Source: Persicimonas caeni (GTDB taxonomy: Bacteria > Myxococcota_A > Bradymonadia > Bradymonadales > Bradymonadaceae). From it: a stretch of 64,000 nt of DNA. Below the pieces are notes generated by a model. The model ran no database searches and was not told the origin of the DNA. It worked only from the letters and a program-made list of their open reading frames with translations. The number at the start of each line of letters is the position of its first letter. The first letter of the stretch is position 1. The DNA lies in NCBI RefSeq assembly GCF_006517175.1, contig NZ_CP041186.1, positions 4,367,074-4,431,073 on the forward strand, written 5' to 3'. Below, piece by piece: positions 20,387 through 29,536 of this stretch. Position numbers and translations under genes: made by a program.

Positions 20387-22828
20387 ATGAAACGCACGTC
20401 CCAACCTTCCAACCATTCTCCTTCATCTCCTGCCGAGCCCGGCCCCAGCGGACCGGCGCGGCTCGTGCTGCTCTTGGCTTTCGGCGCGTTCGCCTGGTTG
20501 GGCTTGGCGCAGTTGCAAACCCCTGAGGTCGTCTCCGAGACAGCTCCTCCGACGGCCTTCTCCGCCGAGCGCGCAAACGCGCATCTCGAGGTTATCGCGA
20601 CCGAGTCGCGAGCTATCGGCACGCCGGGAAATCGGGCGGCGCGGCAGTACTTGGTCGAGCAGATCGAGGCGCTGGGGCTCGAGGCCGAGGTGCAAACCTC
20701 GCCGGTGCACGTGCGCTTTCCCGGCTCGCCCGGGTTTTCGGCCGGCGTGGTCCACAACGTGCTCACGCGCGTGCCGGGCACCGACAACACCGGCGCCATC
20801 GCGGTCAACGCACACTACGACTCGGGCACCACCGGCCCCGGAGCGAGCGATTGCGGCTCGTGCGTGGTGACCGCGCTCGAGGCGCTGCGAGCCGTGGTCG
20901 AGGGGCCGCCGCTTCGCAACGACGTCGTCTTCGTCTTTACCGACGGGGAGGAAAACGGCGACCTCGGCGCCGCTGCCTTCGTCAAAGAGCATCCGTGGGC
21001 CGACGACGTGCGCTTGGCGATCAATTACGAGGCGCAGGGAAGCAGCGGACCGGCCATCCTCTATGCGACCAGCGAACGAGACGGATGGCTCGTCTCGGAG
21101 TTTTTCGACGTGGCTCCGAACGTGGCGGCTTACTCGTGGATCGGCGCCATCTCCGAGGCATACCCGTCGGGCCAGCTCGAGTGCGATCTGGCCGAGTATA
21201 TGAAGGGCGGCATCCAGGGGCTGGGCTTCGTCTACACCGCCGACACAGTCGACTATCACACGGCGCGCGACAGCCTCGAGCACATCGATCTGGGGAGCGT
21301 TCAGCAAGAGGGGGACTACACCCTCGCCTTCCTCGGCCACTTCGGCCGGCTCGACCTGACCGACATCCCCAGCGAGCAAAACCAGGTCTTCTTCAACGTG
21401 CTCCCGGGCGTTGTCGCTCATTACCCGTATGGGTGGGTTGTGCCGATGGCCGCCGTGCTCACCGTGATCGGTTTGCTGCTCATCGGCGTCGGATTTCGGC
21501 GTGAGGTGCTCCATCTCAAAGAGCTCGCCATCGCGTCGGCGTCCATCGCGGTCGGTACGATCGTGGTCGTCGCCTTGTGCGTACTCGGGTGGATGGCGAT
21601 CAAGTCGCTAAACCCGGTCTACGACGTGATCCTCATCGGCCACTATCAGACCGAGCTCTACACCGTCGCGTTCATCGCGCTGGCAGTGGCGCTCGTCGGC
21701 GTGCTCCACGCCTTGGTCCGGCGCTTGGGCGCCGCGCATCTTTCGGCCGCGGCCGTGCTTGTCTGGCTGCCCCTGTTGTGGGCGTTGAGTCTGACGCTGC
21801 CGGCGATGAGCTATATCGCCACTTGGCCGCTCTTCTTTGCGTTGTTGCCGCTCGCGTGGCTGGTGGTGGGCGCGCGCCCTGCGGGCTGGGGCTATGTCGC
21901 TGCGTTGGTGGTGGCCGCCGTTCCGGCCATCGTGCTCCTTCCAGGCACGCTGTATCAGGCAGTGGGGCTTATCAACCGCTTCGAGGGCGCCACCGGCGCG
22001 CCCCTTCTCGGAGGGCTGACGCTCTTTGTGGCACCGGTGCTCGTGCTCTTGATGCCCCACTTCGAACTGCTCGCGGGCAGGGGCGGGCACCAGCGGTGGC
22101 TCGTCCCCGGCGCCGCCGGCTTGCTGGCGCTGGGGCTCGTCGGTTGGGCAAACCTGACCGCTGGGTTCGACGAGGCCCGGCCGCGGCCCAACCATATCGC
22201 CTATACGCTCGACGCAAACTCGGGGGAGGCCGAGTGGGTGAGCTTCGACCGTCATCTCGACGACTGGACGGGGACTTTCTTCCCCGCCAACATCGAGCGC
22301 GGCAGCTACGAGACGGCGAATTGGGGCATGTTCGACGCGTTCATCGCGCCGGCTGCTCCGGTCGATATTCCGGGGCCGGAAGTCGAGCTCGTGAGCCAGA
22401 CGGCCGACGCCTCCGCCCACACGCTCGCCTGGCGGCTGCGCTCGCCGCGCGGCGCCCCGGAGATGCGCGTGTTCGTGCGGACGTCGGGCGAGATCACGGC
22501 CGCCACACTCGACGATCGCGTGCTCGACTTGAGCGAATATGCGCCGGCTGACGACGGCATCTTGCGGCTCAACTACGTGAACGTGCCGCCCGAAGGCGCC
22601 TTTCTGACGATCACCGTGGCCTCGGCCGACGAGGCGCGCGTGACGGTCGAGGATGTATCGCTCGGACTTCCGTCCGAGCCGGAGCTTCGGGTCGAGCCGC
22701 GCCCCGCCCACACCATGCCCGCGCCCTCGTTTCGCTTCGACGCCACCGAGGTGCGAAAGACACGTACGTTCGAGTTGACCGCTGCGGATGACGAGGTCGA
22801 GGTCGAGACGCTCCCCGAAGGGAAGTAG
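20387..22828 (+). CDS. M28-family metallopeptidase with multi-span membrane domain
   Basis: 813 residues. A first membrane helix (about 25-42) leads into an M28 aminopeptidase domain (about 60-320). Metal-binding and catalytic motifs are in order: NAHYDS (first His), GASDCGS (bridging Asp), TDGEENGDLGA (catalytic and binding Glu), INYEAQG and DTVDYHTARDSLEHI (last His). Residues 345-600 contain about eight membrane helices, followed by a beta-rich C-terminal domain of some 180 residues. The layout matches the Fxna/ER metallopeptidase 1 group, where the peptidase faces the non-cytoplasmic side. The substrate is unknown. A candidate sigma-54 promoter precedes it, suggesting conditional expression. 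Confidence 0.88.
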   Translation: MKRTSQPSNHSPSSPAEPGPSGPARLVLLLAFGAFAWLGLAQLQTPEVVSETAPPTAFSAERANAHLEVIATESRAIGTPGNRAARQYLVEQIEALGLEAEVQTSPVHVRFPGSPGFSAGVVHNVLTRVPGTDNTGAIAVNAHYDSGTTGPGASDCGSCVVTALEALRAVVEGPPLRNDVVFVFTDGEENGDLGAAAFVKEHPWADDVRLAINYEAQGSSGPAILYATSERDGWLVSEFFDVAPNVAAYSWIGAISEAYPSGQLECDLAEYMKGGIQGLGFVYTADTVDYHTARDSLEHIDLGSVQQEGDYTLAFLGHFGRLDLTDIPSEQNQVFFNVLPGVVAHYPYGWVVPMAAVLTVIGLLLIGVGFRREVLHLKELAIASASIAVGTIVVVALCVLGWMAIKSLNPVYDVILIGHYQTELYTVAFIALAVALVGVLHALVRRLGAAHLSAAAVLVWLPLLWALSLTLPAMSYIATWPLFFALLPLAWLVVGARPAGWGYVAALVVAAVPAIVLLPGTLYQAVGLINRFEGATGAPLLGGLTLFVAPVLVLLMPHFELLAGRGGHQRWLVPGAAGLLALGLVGWANLTAGFDEARPRPNHIAYTLDANSGEAEWVSFDRHLDDWTGTFFPANIERGSYETANWGMFDAFIAPAAPVDIPGPEVELVSQTADASAHTLAWRLRSPRGAPEMRVFVRTSGEITAATLDDRVLDLSEYAPADDGILRLNYVNVPPEGAFLTITVASADEARVTVEDVSLGLPSEPELRVEPRPAHTMPAPSFRFDATEVRKTRTFELTAADDEVEVETLPEGK

Positions 22829-23045
22829 CGCGTCACACACGTGCTCCAGAAAAAACTTTCGCCTCAGCGTGTTTCGTTCGGGCCTTCGACGCATCTCATA
22901 ATTGCGATTGTCGCTCGAGGAGACGTGGGGGGAGCGCGCGATAGATCTCTTGTTCACCTGCCAAAAATTTGCCGACGGTGGGCATGTGTCTACTCGTAAT
23001 GGTCCATCATTGTGAGGAATCGTGAGCCGACTTTGTTGCACATGG

Positions 23046-23074
23046 TTGGCATATTTATCCCCGGACGCTATCGT
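23046..23074 (+). promoter_or_regulatory. Putative sigma-70-type promoter for the 23126 gene
   Basis: TTGGCA (23046-23051) and TATCGT (23069-23074) have the ideal 17-bp spacing. The start of transcription would be near 23081, 45 bp before the GTG start. The remaining part of this 297-bp spacer (22829-23125) shows no other feature. Confidence 0.35.
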
Positions 23075-23125
23075 TAACTACCGTTAGGTTTTAGATGCGG
23101 GCGCAGTACACCGCAGAGGGTAGAA

Positions 23126-24190
23126 GTGGAAGACGATATCTCGAAGCACGGCCTCGGGTTGGAGCTGACTGGATTCTCCGAGGCGACGATGAGCGAGTTG
23201 CCCGAGCCGACTGGTGAAGGCGGGTTCGATTCTCCGGAGGAACTGTTCGGAATCCTCGACGAACTTCTGCAGAAGGCCGCTGATGTCGAGAATGACGTCA
23301 ACCGGTGTCTCGCCTCTCCCGAGGACGTCGCGGCCGATGACCTCAAAGATCGGACGGTCTCCCTGCTCGACGAAAGCCTCACCTTGGTCGAGCGACTCGC
23401 CAACCACACCACTCATCCCTTGGGTGAAGAGCTCGATTTCGTCGACGCGCGGTTTGCGGTGTCGATGGTCTTCGATGAACTCGACCGTCAGCGCGGCGTC
23501 GTCGCGCAGACGAGTGTTGACGAGCTGGAGTTGCAGCGGGCGCTGACGATCATCGCTCAGGCCAAAGGGGTGATGACCAAAGCCTTGATCAACCTGGAGC
23601 GCGCGCTGTGCGAAGGCAGCGCGTACCAGCCTCGCCTCGGCGATTACCTGAGCTTGGAGGACTCGCTGGAGACACGGCGTGTCTACGGCAAGATGCGCCG
23701 CGCGTTGCTCGAGTTCGAGCGTCCCCAGGAGACGCCCCCCCACGACGAGGTCGTCGCGCGGCTGCGGCGTGCGGGCACGTCATTCATCCAGCTTCGCGGC
23801 CACAGCAGCTACCCGGCGCTGCGCGTCGAGGACCGCTTCCAATTCGACCGCCTCTGGGATCGTGTCTACGGCTGGCTCCAGTCGGAGAGCCAAGACGAGG
23901 AGACCTACTCGGGCTGGCTGATCTGGGAAGACGTGATCAACTTCGTCGAGCTGCTCAGCTCGATCAATTTTCGCCAAGAGTTGCGCGAGCACGATGTCCT
24001 CCTCGCCAATGACGCGCTCGCCCGCATGGAGTCGCTCGATAGCGACGCGCTGGTGGGCGAGGCCCTCGCCGACGACCTCGCCGCGTTGACCGGCTACAAC
24101 ACCGTCATCGACGAGCTGATCGCCCAGGGCGCCAAAGCCACCGTTAAAGACTGGCGACGCCCGCTGCTGCATATCCAACGCGGCAGCTAA
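23126..24190 (+). CDS. Hypothetical helical protein
   Basis: 354 residues starting at GTG with AGAGGG upstream. No signal peptide or membrane helix, so cytoplasmic. The first 60 residues are acidic; residues 40-190 look like long amphipathic helices (LLDESLTLVERLANHTTHPLGEELDFVDARFAVSMVFDELD). The C-terminal half includes SYPALRVEDRFQFDRLWDRVYGWLQ and a Trp-rich segment WLIWEDVINFVELLSSINFRQEL. I recognise no family. The last codons and the downstream spacer have been duplicated in tandem (see the repeat at 24129). No neighbour suggests a role. Confidence 0.72.
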   Translation: MEDDISKHGLGLELTGFSEATMSELPEPTGEGGFDSPEELFGILDELLQKAADVENDVNRCLASPEDVAADDLKDRTVSLLDESLTLVERLANHTTHPLGEELDFVDARFAVSMVFDELDRQRGVVAQTSVDELELQRALTIIAQAKGVMTKALINLERALCEGSAYQPRLGDYLSLEDSLETRRVYGKMRRALLEFERPQETPPHDEVVARLRRAGTSFIQLRGHSSYPALRVEDRFQFDRLWDRVYGWLQSESQDEETYSGWLIWEDVINFVELLSSINFRQELREHDVLLANDALARMESLDSDALVGEALADDLAALTGYNTVIDELIAQGAKATVKDWRRPLLHIQRGS

Positions 24191-24374
24191 GTTCCTCTCC
24201 GACATCTCGGCCCGGGCACCGCGTCAGACCCCATGTGGGGGTTGTCGAGGGCGCCAAAGCCACCGTCAGAGACTGGCGACGCCCGCTGCTCCATATCCAA
24301 CGCGGCAGCTAGTGCGCTGACCCCGACAACTCGGCTCGAGCACGGTGTCAGACTCCCTGTGGGGGTTGTCGAGG
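24129..24374. repeat. Tandem duplication of a gene 3' end plus REP repeat
   Basis: A segment of about 122-124 bp occurs twice in direct order (24129-24250 and 24251-24374). It includes the last 20 codons of the upstream gene with its stop (TAA in the first, TAG in the second) and the following spacer with a diverged REP palindrome (24216-24236 and 24340-24360). The copies differ at about a dozen positions. The second copy leaves a coding-like remnant with no start. Confidence 0.9.
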
Positions 24375-24464
24375 CGCCGGATCACCGTACCTTTGGCTGG
24401 TAGTGTGCAGTTTTGCTGTCATGCCCTGCCTGAGGCGGGGCGTCTTTTGTCGGGGATCCGGGTC

Positions 24465-25091
24465 ATGAGTGAGTCCGAATATCCATCCCGATGGGGCAGT
24501 TACTCGTCGACGCAGGCCTCCTCGGCACAGTCCGCCGCTGAGGAGGAGGTCCGCGACGAGCCCAACTCCCCTCCTGAATGGGACTACAATCCGTCGGCGT
24601 GGTCGCAGCGCATACCGATTGTGGTGCTGGCGGTCATCGGCTTTGGCATCGCGGGCTATATGGCCCTGTTCCAGCTCGGCGTCTTGGCGACCGTGTGGGA
24701 CCCCTTCTTCGGCGACGGCACCCGCCGGGTGCTCACCTCGAAGGTCTCCGAGGCGTTTCCCGTCTCGGACGCGCTGTTGGGCGCGTTTGGCTACCTGCTC
24801 GACGCGGTCACCGGCGCCATCGGCGGGACCAAACGCTGGAAGACGATGCCCTGGATCGTGGTCGTCTTCGGTCTGGCCGTCGGCCCCTTGGGCGCGGTGA
24901 GCATCGCGCTGGTGATGATGCAGCCGTTGACGGTGGGTTATTGGTGCACGTTGTGCTTGACCACCGCCGCGATCTCGATCCTGATGATCGGCCCGGCGAT
25001 GGATGAATTCTTGGCGAGCCTACAGTACGTGCGTCGTGAGCGCCTCAAAGGCCGCTCGACGTGGCGCGTGTTCTGGGGACTGGAGGACTGA
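24465..25091 (+). CDS. Vitamin K epoxide reductase (VKOR) family membrane protein
   Basis: 208 residues. A 45-residue hydrophilic N-terminus is followed by helices at about 52-72 (IPIVVLAVIGFGIAGYMALF), 100-120, 128-150 and 160-180. The active-site CxxC appears as YWCTLC before the last helix. The second, loop cysteine pair used by classical VKORs for electron relay is not visible, so the redox partner or activity may differ. The loop WDPFFGDGTRRVLTS is characteristic of a bacterial subgroup. The downstream SPW gene starts 2 bp after the stop, with its ribosome site inside this gene, so they are coupled. The start at 24465 is chosen since the upstream open frame crosses the tandem duplication. 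Confidence 0.75.
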   Translation: MSESEYPSRWGSYSSTQASSAQSAAEEEVRDEPNSPPEWDYNPSAWSQRIPIVVLAVIGFGIAGYMALFQLGVLATVWDPFFGDGTRRVLTSKVSEAFPVSDALLGAFGYLLDAVTGAIGGTKRWKTMPWIVVVFGLAVGPLGAVSIALVMMQPLTVGYWCTLCLTTAAISILMIGPAMDEFLASLQYVRRERLKGRSTWRVFWGLED

Positions 25092-25093
25092 CC

Positions 25094-25465
25094 ATGTGGC
25101 CACGCTTCATCAACGCTGCACTCGGTATCTGGTTGATGGCAGCCCCCTCCGTGCTCGGATACGTCGGCACGGGCGCCGAGATCAACGAGCGTATCTGCGG
25201 CCCGATCTTGATCACCTTTTCGATCGTGGCCATCTGGGAGACGACGCGCCCGCTTCGGTGGGTCTGCGCGGCGACCGGCGCCTGGCTGCTGGTCTCGCCG
25301 TGGCTCTTCGGCTTCGACACCACCGCTATCATCAACGAGATGCTCGTCGGCGCGGTTGCGCTGACCATGGGGCTGATCAAAGGCGAGATCAGCCAGAAAT
25401 TCGGCGGCGGCTGGAGCGACTTGTGGCCGCCGCACCGCCAACGCGCCGAGGAGCGAGCTGCCTGA
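25094..25465 (+). CDS. SPW-repeat membrane protein
   Basis: 123 residues with four predicted membrane helices arranged as two similar halves. The SPW hallmark is seen once in full as LLVSPWLFGF and once in the diverged form LMAAPSVLGY. GGAGG eight bases before the ATG, inside the preceding gene, sets the start. SPW proteins often accompany VKOR-like or redox genes; the direct role is unknown. It ends 9 bp from the stop of the convergent YaeQ-like gene. Confidence 0.8.
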   Translation: MWPRFINAALGIWLMAAPSVLGYVGTGAEINERICGPILITFSIVAIWETTRPLRWVCAATGAWLLVSPWLFGFDTTAIINEMLVGAVALTMGLIKGEISQKFGGGWSDLWPPHRQRAEERAA

Positions 25466-25474
25466 CCGGGCTGC

Positions 25475-26041
25475 TTAATCCGCTGATTCAGCGCCTCGCC
25501 AGATCGTCACGGACGTGCGTACCGGACGTCCGTCCACACTCAAATACAGATGCTCGCACGACGGCGGGACCACCGCCGTGATCGTGTGGCGGCGCTCGAT
25601 CATCGCGCCGAGCCGGTCGAGAAAGCCGGGCTCGAAGGTGATGTAGCGCACCCGTTCGGGGTGGCTGAGGCGCTCGTCGGCCTGCTGTTTGTAGAGGCGA
25701 AGCTCGCGCTCGGTGGGCTTGACGATGTCGATGAGGGTCTCGGTGTTGTCGCGCGAGATCTGCTCGAGCTTCTTGAGGGAGGTCGTGCCGCAGTCGATCC
25801 ACTGCACCGGCTCGCCGTAGTCGTTCAGTCGCACCAGGTCGGGCTTGTAGCGCTGGCCGACCGACTCTTCGATGAGCAGGTCCGGGTGGTAGAAGATGAG
25901 GTAGGAGACCAGCTTCATCAGCACGTGGGTCAGCGACTCGCCGGCATTCTTGCGCATGAAGATGCGCTCTTCGACCCCGTAAAACTCACGCGCCTCGTTG
26001 GTGATGACGAGGTCGAGGTTGAGGTTGCGTCGCAGACCCAT
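25475..26041 (-). CDS. YaeQ-family protein (PD-(D/E)XK fold)
   Basis: 188 residues. The pattern matches YaeQ: a helical entry GESLTHVLMKLVSYLIFY, the nuclease-like core KPDLVRLNDYGEPVQWIDCG with Asp and a downstream Lys, and a C-terminal strand pair LYLSVDGRPVRTSVTIW. YaeQ proteins carry a diverged PD-(D/E)XK nuclease fold, but no nuclease activity is established. AGAGGA nine bases before the ATG supports the start. Family assignment rests on layout more than on strong identity. Confidence 0.65.
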   Translation of the reverse strand: MGLRRNLNLDLVITNEAREFYGVEERIFMRKNAGESLTHVLMKLVSYLIFYHPDLLIEESVGQRYKPDLVRLNDYGEPVQWIDCGTTSLKKLEQISRDNTETLIDIVKPTERELRLYKQQADERLSHPERVRYITFEPGFLDRLGAMIERRHTITAVVPPSCEHLYLSVDGRPVRTSVTIWRGAESAD

Positions 26042-26060
26042 CGGGCGGATTCCTCTAACT

Positions 26061-27038
26061 TTACGGGCTCGCTTGTGGCGAAGAAATCGCCTGCACGAGC
26101 CCCTCGTAGGTGCGCGCGAACAGCGAGTCGGGCTCGAGGCCCTGCGTGGCGCGCTGCGCGGCTTCGTCGAAGCCGACGAGGTCGGTGTGGCCGATACGCT
26201 CCCAGTACGAGTGGTCCTCGGCGACCAGGTCGGTCTTGAGCCCTTCGACCAGCTCGCGGGCCAGGTACATGTCGCAGCCGGTCACGAATCGAAGCCAGTA
26301 GCTCGACAGCCGCGGCGACAACAGCGGCACCGGATACCCGGCCATGTCGTGGCCGAGCAGGCGCGCGGTGCGGTGCAGGATCTGCTCGACGGTGAGCGTC
26401 TCCGGGCCCGGGATATCAAACCAAGCGGAACCCTGCATGTCGAGGGCGAGCGCGCCGACGATGGCCTCGACCACGTCGTCGATATAGATGGGCTGGGAGC
26501 GCGAGCGCGTCCACTTGGGCAGGAGCATCACAGGCAGGCGCGCGGCCAGATCGCGCACGATTTGCCAGCTCGCGCTGCCCTCGCCGATGACCATCGAGGC
26601 GCGCAACTCCACGGTCGACACCCGCCCGCCGCGCAAGATGATGCCCGTCTCGAGGCGGCTGCCCAGGTGCCGGGAGGGCACCGCGTCGGGCTCGACGCCG
26701 CCCAGGTAGACGATACGCTCGACGCCGGCCCGCTCGGCCGCCTTGCGAAACGCGCGCGCGGCGGCCCGCTCACGGTTGCGATAGCCTTCGCCGCCCATCA
26801 TCTGGTGGACGAGGTAGACCGCCGACCGGCAGCCCTCCATAGCCGGCTCGAGCGTCTCGGGTCGCTCGACGTCGAGCTCGACCCACTCGCGGTCGGGCTG
26901 CTCGCTGCGCGACTCCTCGGGGCGGCGCGTGCCGTTTCTCACCCGAACCCCCAACTCGGCGAGCCTCGGATACAGGTGCTTGCCGATGAACCCCGTGGCA
27001 CCCGTCAACAAAATCGGGTCTTTGATATCGTCTTGCAT
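26061..27038 (-). CDS. Atypical SDR / NAD(P)-binding epimerase-like protein
   Basis: 325 residues. The nucleotide-binding motif TGATGFIGK is at residues 12-20, followed by NGTRRPE at the end of strand 2, which suggests NADPH. No YxxxK active site is visible where expected, so it belongs to the atypical SDRs (NmrA / DUF2867-like or complex I NDUFA9-like). The substrate-side motif SQPIYIDDVVEAIVGAL is typical of that group. It may bind NADPH as a sensor or act on a lipid or quinone. The start at 27038 has AGGGACGG upstream. It precedes the YaeQ-like gene by 19 bp in the same direction. Confidence 0.8.
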   Translation of the reverse strand: MQDDIKDPILLTGATGFIGKHLYPRLAELGVRVRNGTRRPEESRSEQPDREWVELDVERPETLEPAMEGCRSAVYLVHQMMGGEGYRNRERAAARAFRKAAERAGVERIVYLGGVEPDAVPSRHLGSRLETGIILRGGRVSTVELRASMVIGEGSASWQIVRDLAARLPVMLLPKWTRSRSQPIYIDDVVEAIVGALALDMQGSAWFDIPGPETLTVEQILHRTARLLGHDMAGYPVPLLSPRLSSYWLRFVTGCDMYLARELVEGLKTDLVAEDHSYWERIGHTDLVGFDEAAQRATQGLEPDSLFARTYEGLVQAISSPQASP

Positions 27039-27129
27039 GGTCCGTCCCTGGCAATCAGCAGCGTGGTAGCGCACAACGCGAATTTAGACGCGCACTTATG
27101 GGATGCGAAGCTGGGCGGGACGGGTGCAC

Positions 27130-29466
27130 TCAGAACAGCCACACCTGCCGGTCGGCGAGTCGCTCGAAGTCGACGCCGACTTCGGCGAGGATCGCTTCGG
27201 CGGCGGGTTGGAGCTGCTTGTCGACGTAGTGCTCGTAGTCGATGGGCGAGTCGACCATGTCGTGGGGTTGGGGGCCGGCGTGGGTGATCACGTAGGAGAT
27301 GCGGCGTGGGTTGCCGCCTAAGATCTTGGCGGCGGCCACGTGCGGCGGGGTGTTGGTGTACTCGTCGGGGTGGCGGCGAAGCTTTTTGGTGTAGACGAGC
27401 TCGTCGTCGCGGCGGCCCTCGCGCACGCTGAGCACGACCTCTTTGACCCACGCGCGGATGCCGTCGAGCTCGTCGGCGAAGACGCGGCGAAACAGCTCGA
27501 GCTGGAAGTCGCGGGCGAGCCGGGTCCAGTCGGTGCGCGCGGCCTCCATGCCTTTGACGACCACTTCGGCCTCGCCGCCGGCTCGGAGCACCCACCCGGC
27601 GTAGCGTTTCTTGCTGCCTTCGGTGGAGTTTCGCTTCGTCGGCAAGAAGAAGCGCACGTAGTGGGTCTCGAACTCCATCTCGAGGTGACTCTCCACGCCG
27701 TGCTCGCGGCTGCACCAGTCGCGCCAGTGCCGGTTGACCCGTGCGGCGAGTTGGTGGCCGATGGCGCGGGCTTCGTCGGGGGCGTGCTCGTCGCCGACGC
27801 GCACGAAGACCGAGTCGGTGTCGCCGTAGACGACCTCGTAGCCCAGCTCTTCGATGAGGTCGCGGGTCTCCTGGATGATCTGGTGGCCGCGCATGGTGAT
27901 GGAGCTTGCCAGGCGCGGGTCGAAGAAGCGACAGCCGGTGGTGCCGAGCACGCCGTAAAACGAGTTCATCAAGATCTTGATGGCCGTCGAGCGGGCGGTG
28001 TCGCCGCGTTTCTTGGCCTCGTCGCGCGCGGCCCAGAGCTCCTCGATGAGCCCGGGGAGGATGTGGTCGTCGGGGTGAAAATACGCCTCTCGAAATCCCG
28101 CGATCATGGTGTCAGACACCATGTTGACGCCGTCCTGCACGGTGTCAGACACCATGTTGGAGTCGATCTGGCGCAGGCCCTCGATCAGCCCGTAGGGGTC
28201 GACTTTGAAGGTGCGGATGATGCTCGGGTACAGGCTCTTGAAGTCGAGCACCAGCACGTTGCGAAAGAGGCCGGGCGTCGAGTCCATGACGTAGCCGCCG
28301 GGGCTGTCGGCGCCGTCGGCGTCGTTGTCGATGGTGGGGGCGACGTAGCCTCGCCGGTGCAGCCGGGGAAGGTACAGGTGGTCGAAGGCGGCGACCGAGC
28401 CGCCCAGCCGGTCCATCTCGAGGCCGGTGAGTTGCTGGCGCTCGAGGACGAAGCCCAACAGGTCTTGCTTGGCGAAGATGCGCTGCACCAACACACAGTC
28501 TTTGAGGTTGTAGATGGCGAGTTGGTCGGGCTCGTCGTGGTACAGCCGCAAGATCTCGGCGGCCTTGTCTTCGACCTTCCGGAGCGTCTTGCCCTCGCCG
28601 AGCAGGTGCTGAGAGGTGTACTCGAGCGAGTAGCGCTCGGCGTAGTAGCCCGACGCCTGCAGGGTGGGGCGGCCGTCGAGGACCACGCGCCCCTCGACGT
28701 CGGCGATCATGCCGCCGCGCCGGTTCGTCTTGCGCACGCTCGTTCGGCCTCGGCCGCGCCCGAGCCGAAGGCGCATGCGGTTCTTCTTGGCGCGCTCCAG
28801 CAGTACGCGCAGGTCGAAGCCGATGACGTTCCACCCGGTGAGCACGTCCGGGTCGACCTCCTGCAGCCACGACTGGAACGCGCGAATCACCGCCGCCTCG
28901 CCGTCGCACGAGATAAAGTGCGGGCTGTCGACGTCGGGCCGGTCGACGAAGACGCGCGACTCGTCGCCGCAGACCCCGGCGATGGACAGGACACGGCCGT
29001 GCAGGCCCTCGGTCTCGATGTCGAAGCTGAGCAGGCGAAGCTCGTGGGGGGCGTCGGCGGGCGTGAGCTTCGGGTTGCGCCATTCGAGCACCCCGTTGCG
29101 CCGTCGGGGCTCGCCGTCGATATGCATCGTGCCGGTGATGAACCGCTCCATCAGAAACCGGTCGGACGGCCACACGTCGGCTTCCATCGCCAGGTAGTGC
29201 TGCTCGCGAAGCAGCCGGTCGCGCTCGTCCATCAGCGCGCGCTGGCTTGTGAAGTAGACCGCGTCGACGGGCTTGTGGTCCATCGACTCGAGGTCGACCG
29301 CGCGGCGGGTGCCGGCCTGGGTGGGTACGTCGCGCGCGACGAAGAAGACCGCCGGCTCGCGGTCGACCACGATGCGCCCGGCGCCCTCGTCGAGGCGCAC
29401 CCAGTACTCGAGGTAGAGCCGCCCGCGACTCTCGTACCAGCGTTTTGTGAGCAACGTTCCTTTCAC
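27130..29466 (-). CDS. polB: DNA polymerase II (family B, PolB)
   Basis: 778 residues, close to E. coli Pol II (783). Exonuclease motifs: SFDIETEG (Asp149, Glu151), GWNVIGFDLRVL and AIYNLKDC. Polymerase motifs: DFKSLYPSI (408-416), KILMNSFYG (497-505) and YGDTDS (547-552). RGHQI and KKRYAG match the Pol II subgroup well. It performs error-tolerant synthesis and restart of forks after DNA damage. The start is a GTG at 29466, because Pol II sequences begin with a similar LTKRW segment; no clear ribosome site precedes it. Between motif A and motif B, residues about 436-454 read SNMVSDTVQDGVNMVSDTM, encoded by two in-frame REP palindromes. The frame is open upstream over tandem repeats and another gene's antisense strand, which is not coding. 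Confidence 0.93.
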   Translation of the reverse strand: MKGTLLTKRWYESRGRLYLEYWVRLDEGAGRIVVDREPAVFFVARDVPTQAGTRRAVDLESMDHKPVDAVYFTSQRALMDERDRLLREQHYLAMEADVWPSDRFLMERFITGTMHIDGEPRRRNGVLEWRNPKLTPADAPHELRLLSFDIETEGLHGRVLSIAGVCGDESRVFVDRPDVDSPHFISCDGEAAVIRAFQSWLQEVDPDVLTGWNVIGFDLRVLLERAKKNRMRLRLGRGRGRTSVRKTNRRGGMIADVEGRVVLDGRPTLQASGYYAERYSLEYTSQHLLGEGKTLRKVEDKAAEILRLYHDEPDQLAIYNLKDCVLVQRIFAKQDLLGFVLERQQLTGLEMDRLGGSVAAFDHLYLPRLHRRGYVAPTIDNDADGADSPGGYVMDSTPGLFRNVLVLDFKSLYPSIIRTFKVDPYGLIEGLRQIDSNMVSDTVQDGVNMVSDTMIAGFREAYFHPDDHILPGLIEELWAARDEAKKRGDTARSTAIKILMNSFYGVLGTTGCRFFDPRLASSITMRGHQIIQETRDLIEELGYEVVYGDTDSVFVRVGDEHAPDEARAIGHQLAARVNRHWRDWCSREHGVESHLEMEFETHYVRFFLPTKRNSTEGSKKRYAGWVLRAGGEAEVVVKGMEAARTDWTRLARDFQLELFRRVFADELDGIRAWVKEVVLSVREGRRDDELVYTKKLRRHPDEYTNTPPHVAAAKILGGNPRRISYVITHAGPQPHDMVDSPIDYEHYVDKQLQPAAEAILAEVGVDFERLADRQVWLF
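28104..28157. repeat. Two REP palindromes inside polB
   Basis: Copies at 28104-28124 and 28137-28157, in direct order, each with core GGTGTCAGACACC. They match the 21-bp family in 19 and 20 positions. Read on the coding strand they give two copies of the peptide NMVSDT. Confidence 0.93.
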
Positions 29467-29536
29467 GCGGCGATAGTAACGGAAAGGGTAGGTGGAGGTG
29501 AAGAAGGTCGAGAAATTGACCGCCAAGACCGCTGTG

